22,879 nt of DNA. Source: Ophiothrix spiculata. Lineage: Eukaryota > Echinodermata > Ophiuroidea > Amphilepidida > Ophiotrichidae. The notes under the pieces are model-generated. The model worked only from the letters and a program-made list of their open reading frames with translations. It made no database searches and was not told where the DNA came from. Made by a program: the position numbers and the translations under genes. The stretch is taken from the NCBI GenBank assembly GCA_000969725.1, contig JXSR01S011717.1; one strand, written 5' to 3'. This document shows positions 16,670 through 22,879 of the stretch, in pieces (position 1 is the first letter of the stretch; every line of letters starts with the position of its first letter).

Positions 16670-17160
16670 TGCCACCATGGTACTTGGATTGGCGAATAGC
16701 AAAACAATGGTAGTATTTGGATTTATCTGAAAAGAGGTGATCTGCTTTTAACATTGTTGGCAAGGGACAGCCTTCAGTGAATGGCTCATGCGAGTCATCA
16801 GTGGGAAGCCCACATGTCTTTATAATAATATTTGTCCTGAAGAAGTCAGAGCTACTCCTGATGAAAGCTTGACGGTTCAAAACTTGTCCGACGGCGAACC
16901 CGTTAAAATCCACCAATTGTTATGAATTCCTGTCGTAAAAGCCTTTCTCAAAATTTAAAAAGAATTTATCTGAATACATACAATGTATATTAGTAATTAG
17001 CGAATAAATGATTTGTATGGAAAAAGCAACTTGTGTCTGAAATTTCAAATGAATTCTCAATTCTCAAATTGCATATGTAAAATCATTTGTAATATATCTT
17101 TTGAATTAAAGATGATTATGATCTAACTTGATTTGATTGAAAATTATTATTGAGCCGATA
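16670..17160 (+). other. Segment between MITE-9 copies; possible degenerate Penelope-type end
   Basis: Positions 16847-16920 read CCTGAAGAAG..., then CTGATGA (16858-16864), a weak hairpin TTGA/TCAA (16869-16880), then AAAAC and a GACGGCGAACC segment. This resembles the 3' regions of Penelope-like retroelements, which often carry a CTGATGA...GAAAC hammerhead core. Here the second box is AAAAC rather than GAAAC and stem II is poor, so any ribozyme is probably dead. An 84-codon reverse ORF (16662-16916) covers the region without recognisable domains. Confidence 0.2.
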
Positions 17161-17351
17161 TACTGTAAACGCCAATATTTTTGCGCTCAGTTATTTTCGC
17201 GCAAGGCTAAATTTTGAGCTATTTTGGATAATTTTGTGCGCTTTGATTTTTTTAACGTGCGGCGGTATATACAAACGACCTTTCGCGCTACATTTTTTTG
17301 CGCTCGGCGAATTGAGCACGAAAAGCGCCAAATAAACCACTAAATACAGTA
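17161..17351 (+). mobile_element. MITE-9, copy 2
   Basis: It begins TACTGTAAACGCCAATATTT and ends, reversed, with TACTGTATTTAGTGGTTTAT. TA precedes the left end. It contains TTTTCGCGC (17192-17200) and TTTCGCGC (17281-17288), exact E2F-type sites, and several TTTTGCGC words. A 61-codon ORF here is a by-product. The inverted partner is 491 bp upstream. Confidence 0.87.
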
Positions 17352-18734
17352 GGTTCTTATGAATTAAATACTTGCAAATTTATTCCTATCTTCAGTAGAT
17401 AGCAGGTTGTTTATTATTTAAAAAAAGGGAAGTGGAGATATGATCCAAACTTTCCCATTCTCAAATATCTACCAAATGAGATTGAACAACCGAACTAGAA
17501 CACTTGCCTAGTTCAAATGTGTTGCATTGCATAACAATGTATTTTGTAAACAATTCTGTTAACCCATTACTTGAGTCAATAAGTATAGATAAATACCACT
17601 TTTAAACACCACTTCCATAACAATTCCGTTGTATTCATATGAGCGAGCTCGTAGAATACAATAGACTATCGCCCACTTTGACTGACAGGTCTTTTTTGTG
17701 GGGTGAGACAAAATTGGCACTTCTTTTGTCATTTACGATTTGTAAACTATTGAAAAATAAAACATTTGTTTCTTCATGAGATATTGTACAACAGATCTGA
17801 ACCGAGGCTCTGTATTGAAGATTGTATTGGAAAATATTTCCAGTAACTAAAGCATGATGTAATCAAAAATGATGGATGTTTTTACATTGTAACTGGGTCT
17901 TGCAGTTAACTTTTATCTTTGTTATTTGATATAACATGTAGATATTATCTTTACCTTTAGTGAGTTACAGAAATAATAGTTTATCCTTACATTCACAAGA
18001 CATTGCAATTTAAGCAGTTTCATCCTTTTTTCATACGAGTTGCATCTATCCTAGTTTCTATACATTTGTTTTTCCAATGTTTATTGGAGTTCTGCGTATA
18101 TAAGCAATGTACAAAAAACAATCAGGGAAGTTACAAAGCCATAATTGAAACTGAATAAAAAATAAGTTTATTGTCTGTGTCCCAGTTTCAAACAAAAATC
18201 TTAGTCCTAACTCTTCAGAAAGAGCATTACAGAAATTGAGATTTTTTCATACATTTGGAGTCTCTTGTATCCCTCCCATGTTTAGAAACAATGATATGAA
18301 TGTTTTTTCGTGAGTTTAATTATCATGATACATGGAGGGTCTACAACTATTAAACTTAAAGCTTGATTGATAATGAAAAGGAAGCTCTTTGAAAAGATGT
18401 ATCAGTATTTGCAGACGATGGAGGACGTGCAATAAATTGCCTGTTTACCTAACTGTTTACTCAGATTTCAGTCGTATTCATCCGTGGTATCGCCTCTATT
18501 TTTCAATGCGTATATAAAAGGAAAGGTAGTTCTTTAAAATAATCAGAATATCTTTTTAGTTTTCTGGGGTTGAAGTCCCAACCCCAACGGTTTTGAAAGC
18601 TGCATATTTTTATACACTAAGGCAGGGCAGGGCATAAAATGAAATTGTTGAGCTTTAGTTTAAATTCAAGTTTCAAAATCTGATGACGTCAGGTCCTATC
18701 TCCCCTCCCCCCCTGTGTATTTGGTAAATTTATT
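17352..18734. other. No gene visible
   Basis: AT-rich unique sequence. Minor features are a GGGGTTG/CAACCCC hairpin at 18568-18588 and a CTCCCCTCCCCCCC tract near 18700. There is no supported ORF or element. Confidence 0.5.
18684..18691. promoter_or_regulatory. Perfect CRE octamer TGACGTCA
   Basis: This is a second exact TGACGTCA in the window, in CTGATGACGTCAGG. No nearby promoter or ORF supports a regulatory role. Confidence 0.12.
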
Positions 18735-19086
18735 TGTTATAGTTTAGTTTGTTCTATCTTTATTCTGGCATACTCGTTCAATACAAATGTACTGGTCTCC
18801 CAAGAGGTCCAGAGAAAAATTACATGTACATATATTTAAAAATTATTTACAAAGAATAATATTTACAAAAATATAAATGTTTCTATATTTAAATGAAAAG
18901 AAACAAAATATACAAATAGTCAATGAGTACAATTTACTTAGAAATAACATTTCTAAATTCATATAAACTTGTATTCAAAAAATTGGAGCGAATATCAGCT
19001 GGGAGTTTGTTCCAAAGGGAAGCAGCTCTATAGTGGAATGTTCTTCTACCAGCAGCAATGTTCCATGATGGTACCATGATGCCTGG
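18735..19086 (-). mobile_element. 5'-truncated LINE remnant, reverse strand
   Basis: The minus strand carries the last 50 codons of a LINE reverse transcriptase (18934-19086) followed by an AT-rich 3' region with AATAAA motifs (complement at 18759-18764 and 18729-18734). The 5' break lies next to a GA/CT microsatellite. It is a different family from the LINE at 6092, because the tail residues and 3' region do not match. The 3' border is approximate. Confidence 0.75.
18934..19086 (-). pseudogene. LINE reverse transcriptase, last 50 residues
   Basis: Translation from CCA at 19086 gives PGIMVPSWNIAAGRR, then TFHYRAASLWNKLPADIR, then a short basic tail ending VISK and a TAA stop at 18934. The GRRTF...RAASLWNKLPADIR block is the conserved C-terminal signature of CR1/L2/jockey-type non-LTR reverse transcriptases; compare SLWNSLPQTIR in the LINE at 6092. 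All catalytic parts are missing. The upstream DNA on this strand, TATCTCTCTCTCTTT then CTCTTATTACCAG, would read as a strong 3' splice site joined directly to this frame, which could be coincidence with a CT microsatellite. Confidence 0.8.
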
Positions 19087-19288
19087 TAATAAGAGAAAGA
19101 GAGAGAGATAAATTTAGTTTTGAAATTTAAAGCCATCTACAATGAAAAAACACTCTGCAAACTATTAAAGATGCTGTTTGATAAAAAAAATGTCAATTTT
19201 GAAAAAAAAACCTTTTCCAAGATTTCTTTTTACCTTCATAGATGGGTAACACAACAGTTTTTCTCAGGATACTTTTTGGCTTTATCTG
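19087..19288. other. GA microsatellite and AT-rich sequence
   Basis: AAGAGAAAGAGAGAGAGA lies at 19091-19108. The plus ORF 19120-19446 has a lysine-rich start and runs into repeat R2, with no recognisable domain. Confidence 0.5.
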
Positions 19289-19433
19289 TGTGCATTGCTT
19301 ATTCTTTATATGAAGTAGGGCAACCATTATTGTTTTCAATCTTTAGTCACAGACAGTGTATGCATAGACATGGACTTCAATTCTACATTAAATGCACTGC
19401 ATGTATATGCACACAGAAATCGAATTTCAAAAG
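19289..19433 (+). repeat. Dispersed direct repeat R2, copy a
   Basis: Collinear with 22027-22150. Shared words are TGTGCATTG, TTATTC, ATTGTTTTCAAT, AGACAGTGTATGCAT/ AGACAATGTATGCAT, ATAGACATGGAC, TTCTAC, GCACACA and TTTCAAAAG. No TIR or ORF is seen, so the class is unknown. Confidence 0.8.
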
Positions 19434-20430
19434 AGGTGGACTGTGAAATTGTTATAACGGACTTAATTTCGCAGCCTGGATGTTTTAAATCGTGAATTTG
19501 TTAGAAGCAGGATTTTCATGAGGATCATGATTGTGAAATGTTGTAAAAATAGAACACTGCTCATGCAAAATGTCTTGGTTTTGTCAAGATTGTAATTATT
19601 AGCCCAAGTAAAATAAATAATGTGTTTTACGTCCATATTATTTTTCAAAATTTGGTGAGGGCCTTATTTTTTTTCATCAAAAGGTATTATTTATTTCTGT
19701 GTAAAAATCATATCAGCAGCTTTTTTGACACATTACAAAAATGATGAAGTCTTTTTAATGTTTTGTTATTTCTCAAATGCTTTACCCCTAGTTTGAAAAA
19801 GTGAGTGAAATATGTTTTTAAATGATCATCAAACACCTTTAGTATATATTCATTTTAAGTTTCAAAAGCGAAGTTATGAAACTAATAAGGAAAATATAAA
19901 ATCTTAAAAATACGGAGAGGACAGAGACATAAAACATGCTTTTGTTGTAAGCTTCTCTAGTAAATATAACCTATTTTCTCCACATTTTTAATACAAAAAA
20001 CCATGTTAGACTGAATTTCCTATTTTTTAAACTAATTTTGACAATTTATTAGTGTAGTATGAATTTAAAATCACTGAGGGGGGATTCATTTTTAAAATGT
20101 TTAAAATTTTGAAATTCAAGAAAATAAGTCCCGAGTAAAACCAAATAACATTGAAATATATGACACTCTTGTGATGCTTTCAGACTCCCTAGCTAAATGT
20201 GTGAATTTAATACGACTTTTTATCTTTTGGTAATGCATATTTCATTAATCGTTGTTGAATCACGGGTTCAAATTTAAATTTTGATTTTATTATCCATTTT
20301 AATTTCCAGGTGTTTTCATGATATTTTGTTTACATTTGAAGATAAAATGTGACCATTCATCTCGAACCAGCCGTAAATGTGACCTCTTGCCATTTTCAAT
20401 TTTTTTAAACATTTGCACAGATCATGTTAC
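19434..20430. other. No gene visible
   Basis: AT-rich unique sequence. A 61-codon reverse ORF (19463-19648) and a 60-codon plus ORF (20318-20500) lack recognisable content; the latter runs into MITE-10. Confidence 0.5.
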
Positions 20431-20756
20431 ACCCTGGTCACATAAGCCGCAAGAAGCCGCAACGTCGCAAGCCCGCAACGCCGGTATGACATCGGTATGA
20501 CACCGCAGAATGCTTGCGATGCCCGGTCGGACGCCGGTGGTTATGAGACCATAACTAAAGACATCGTATACAAGCCGCATGGTTTTAACTCAGAATTAAA
20601 TTCTTGCAGCATGCTTACGGCGTCTCTACGGTTCACAGACACCGCCCGGACACCGGTCGGACTCCGGTCGGACACCGGTCGGTGTCCGATCGGTGTCTGC
20701 TAGTATGACGCCGTAAACACATCGTAACCTCGCCGCAAGGTTATGTGACCAGGGTA
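20431..20756. mobile_element. MITE-10, CG-rich, ACCCTGGTCACATAA termini
   Basis: ACCCTGGTCACATAA (20432-20446) and TTATGTGACCAGGGT (20741-20755) are perfect 15-bp TIRs; inner sequence continues with AAGCCGCAAG against AACCTTGCGGCG. TTA at 20428-20430 and 20757-20759 is a possible 3-bp target duplication. The interior is CG-rich and carries CCGGTCGGACACC repeats. Overlapping ORFs on both strands through it are shadows of this composition. There is no transposase. Confidence 0.88.
20636..20699. repeat. Nested palindromes inside MITE-10
   Basis: CGGACACCG (20669-20677) and CGGTGTCCG (20680-20688) are perfect arms with a 2-nt centre. Farther out, CAGACACCG (20636-20644) pairs with CGGTGTCTG (20691-20699). 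Direct CCGGTCGGAC repeats fill the left side. The segment could form a very stable CG-rich cruciform. Confidence 0.9.
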
Positions 20757-21395
20757 TTATAAGGATTAAAGGACACCTCATTGAATTTCCCCTGAAGTTA
20801 TGATGTGTGTGAAAAATTATTTTGGAGTAAAAGGTGAATATTGAAATAAATGCGTTCAAAGACCAGTAAGCCTTGTTTTTTCGTTGCTGGTCATTAGAAC
20901 ATATCTATATTTTATATTTACAATTATTTTGTTTTCAAACTTGTTTTCAAACTTTGCACGTGGTTTGAATCAAGCATAATGATTGTGAATCTATTAAAAA
21001 ACCCCGATGTTTATTCCTGTATCACAAAAGGAAATTTGCCACATTTTCAGATTTTTCTCTGGGTGCTCCAGTCTTCCTCCTGCGTTTAAAACTAAATTTA
21101 AAGAAAGATCTTGGATCTTAATGGAAATAAGCTTCATTAGAAGCTTTCTTGGGCTACCCTTGGTGACTAGCCAAAAAAATTCTTTCTTTCTTATGTTGTA
21201 TCCCTATGCAACAAAGTTTTGTATATATTCCCTGTTAAAATGATATAATCATTAAATTAAATGAAAATGTGCATAAATGCTAACTTTGGAAAAAATGCAA
21301 AAATGCAGTGTTTGTATTAAAGATAGTATGGTGCATCTAAGTCATCTAATAGCCTACAGTTTGATGTCTATTCATATGAAAACTATATAGATAGC
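20757..21395. other. No gene visible
   Basis: AT-rich sequence. A 78-codon plus ORF (21007-21243) has no recognised domain. Nothing else is supported. Confidence 0.5.
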
Positions 21396-21853
21396 AGTCA
21401 GTAATCACCATAAGATATTTCAACTCTATCTACGTTATTACACCAACAAATCTTATATTGCAGTACATTAACACTAAATTGAAAAACCAAGGATAGGAAA
21501 GTAGGATATGTCTAAGTACCTGAGTATTCCTGGCTGGATCATATTATGTGTTCTATGATGTCAGCAATGTAGCTCTTATGGTATTATAAGTGGATAAAAC
21601 TGACTATACATGGTATAAGCTTTATACTAAGCATTAGGTTCAATGCTTTAAGTGGCCTTGTTTGAGAGCTGAGTATATATAACTGATGGCATTAATATTA
21701 AAGATGGATTTGTTGTAATTCTGTAAGATGAGAGCTATGATATTATACCATTAGGCCACATAGAAATGACTGTTAAGTTCTTGGCCAGAGCATTTTGTTA
21801 AATTGATCAGATCTTATGGCAATATTGTCACAATTTAAAAATAACATTGGTGT
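21396..21853 (+). repeat. Large direct duplication D1, copy a
   Basis: It matches 22152-22602 nearly base for base over about 450 bp, beginning GTCAGTAATCACC/GTCAGTAGTCACC and TAAGATATTTCAACTCTATC, and continuing through CTTATATTGCAGTACATTAA, GAGTATTCCTGGCTGGATCA, AAGTGGATAAAACTGACTAT, GCTTTAAGTGGCCTTGTTTG and CTTGGCCAGAGCATTTT. The offset is about 750 bp. There is no ORF and no TIR. Confidence 0.95.
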
Positions 21854-22151
21854 GTTGGTTGTTTTTTATATTTCTCAACAGAATTCTAGAAAATGATGGT
21901 CAAATCAAAATATTGCATGCTAAAAATTGAGAATTTCTGAAAAATAAGACTTTACTTTTGCAAGATGTTCAGTTGCTCTTGAACAGTCAAACATTTTTGT
22001 CAGTCTTTGATTGTACCGTTTTACCATGTGCATTGGTTATTCCATATTGTTTTCAATTCCTAGTAGACAGACAATGTATGCATCTATAGACATGGACATT
22101 ATTTCTACGTTAATGCTCTGTATAGGCACACACAAATCAATTTTCAAAAGT
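21854..22151. other. Spacer between D1 copies, containing R2 copy b
   Basis: Positions 21854-22026 are AT-rich without a recognised feature. Positions 22027-22150 are R2 copy b, which abuts the start of D1 copy b. Confidence 0.6.
22027..22150 (+). repeat. Dispersed direct repeat R2, copy b
   Basis: Collinear with 19289-19433 through TGTGCATTG, ATTGTTTTCAAT, ATGTATGCAT, ATAGACATGGAC, GCACACA and TTTTCAAAAG. It ends directly at D1 copy b, whereas D1 copy a has no R2 upstream of it. Confidence 0.8.
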
Positions 22152-22602
22152 CAGTAGTCACCTAAGATATTTCAACTCTATCTACACATTACACCAACAA
22201 ATCTTATATTGCAGTACATTAACACTAAATTGAAAAACCAAGTATAGGAAAGCAGGATATATCGAAGTACCTGAGTATTCCTGGCTGGATCATGATGTGT
22301 TCTATGATGTCAGCAATATAGCTTACATGGTAGTATAAGTGGATAAAACTGACTATACATGGTTATACATAATAAGCTTTATACTGTGCATTAGGTTCAA
22401 TGCTTTAAGTGGCCTTGTTTGAGAGCAGAGTATATAGCTGATGACATTAATATTAAAGATGGATTTGTTGTAATTCTGTAAGATGAGAGCTATGACATTA
22501 TGCCATTAGGTCATATAAAATTGATTGTTTAGGTCTTGGCCAGAGCATTTTAATAAATTGATGAGATAGGCAACTCTTTTCACAATGTAAAATTACCATT
22601 GT
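22152..22602 (+). repeat. Large direct duplication D1, copy b
   Basis: This is the second copy of 21396-21853. It differs by scattered substitutions and small indels, such as an extra TTATACATAA near 22361-22370. Homology can be followed to ACCATTGTCA near 22602, where the G/C-run repeat begins. Confidence 0.95.
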
Positions 22603-22770
22603 CAGCCGCGGATCCAGGGGGGGGTGGGGCGGACAGGGCATGCGCCCCCCCCCCCGCCCCCATGCACCCCCGTAAAATTGGCAAAATCCTGCAAAATCAG
22701 CCTAATTTGGTCAATTTTTTGTTATAAAAGCTGAAAAACACACGCCCATCCCCCCCCCCTTGATAAAAAT
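22603..22770 (+). repeat. G/C-run dispersed repeat, copy C-type
   Basis: It begins GCCGCGGATCCAGGGGGGGG, then GCATGCGCCCCCCCC and a second C run, followed by GCAAAATCCTGCAAAATCAG and another C tract (22750-22760). GCATGCGCCC is shared with copy B at 9405-9414, and AAATCAGCC with copy A (628-636), so it belongs to the same loose group with a different start, GCGGATCCAGG instead of GCGTAGCCAGG. Confidence 0.65.
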
Positions 22771-22879
22771 CAGAAAATTTTCATGCCTCATATCAGATGA
22801 AATAAGCTTTACCGTTATGTTATGCCTACTTGTGAAATTTGCTCGTACCAGAACGTAGTGGTAAATTAACATTTTACGA
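22771..22879. other. Window end, probably the rest of the G/C-run repeat
   Basis: It contains AAAATCAGAAAATTTT, similar to words in 14690-14780. No gene or clear border is seen. Confidence 0.3.

Noticed and set aside
16662..16916. 84-codon reverse ORF
   Set aside because: No domain is recognised. It overlaps the end of MITE-9 and a segment that looks like repeat DNA on the other strand.
19120..19446. 108-codon plus-strand ORF
   Set aside because: It is lysine/phenylalanine-rich from AT-rich DNA and runs through dispersed repeat R2, whose other copy does not keep the frame.
20497..20859. Overlapping ORFs on both strands with TPVGLRSDTG-like words
   Set aside because: They are by-products of the CG-rich tandem and palindromic core of MITE-10.

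Overview
The window reads as gene-poor, AT-rich nuclear DNA from a marine invertebrate animal. The evidence is the C-terminal tails of two CR1/L2-like LINE reverse transcriptases, a tRNA-headed SINE with a CORE-SINE-like body, many short non-autonomous elements with terminal inverted repeats (TIRs), G/C-run dispersed repeats that begin GCGTAGCCAGGA, and no dense ORFs or operons. This repeat style suggests an echinoderm, hemichordate or cephalochordate, but a mollusc is not excluded. The species cannot be fixed from this sequence alone. No cellular protein-coding gene is securely supported, so the window could be intergenic or lie inside a large intron.

Layout, positions 1-5400: a CpG-rich minisatellite of 11/22-bp units occupies 1-351. 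It is followed by a G/C-run repeat (571-684), two TA-flanked MITEs (818-1074 and 1113-1568), one copy of a MITE family that recurs near 12.8 kb (1800-2050), and a 605-bp foldback element (2973-3577). The remainder is AT-rich unique sequence with one half of a dispersed direct repeat (4574-4666).

Layout, positions 5400-11200: the best resolved structure is a 5'-truncated LINE (6092-6847) inserted into the D-loop part of a tRNA-derived SINE (6070-6091 plus 6852-7142), with TGGA on both sides. Next come a large MITE with TACTGTAAAA termini and TTTCGCGA hairpins (7429-8017), a weak candidate first exon of a membrane protein (8118-8273), a nested inverted repeat with a perfect 26-bp stem (8721-8989), a G/C-run repeat with 47 consecutive C (9380-9530), a TTAA-flanked MITE (9745-10149) and a 791-base assembly gap (10392-11182).

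Layout, positions 11200-22879: after 1.6 kb of unremarkable sequence there are MITEs at 12773-13012, 13046-13239 and 13925-14172. They are followed by a G-run repeat (about 14507-14915), a 271-bp-period tandem duplication (15494-16010), two inverted copies of one MITE (16468-16669 and 17161-17351), a reverse-strand LINE remnant (18735-19086), a CG-rich MITE with nested palindromes (20431-20756), and a direct duplication of about 450 bp (21396-21853 and 22152-22602) whose second copy stops where another G/C-run repeat begins.

Nothing here forms a pathway. What the elements have in common is parasitism: the non-autonomous elements depend on transposases or LINE reverse transcriptases encoded elsewhere. 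The SINE and the LINE share a 3' hairpin architecture that suggests the LINE machinery mobilised the SINE.
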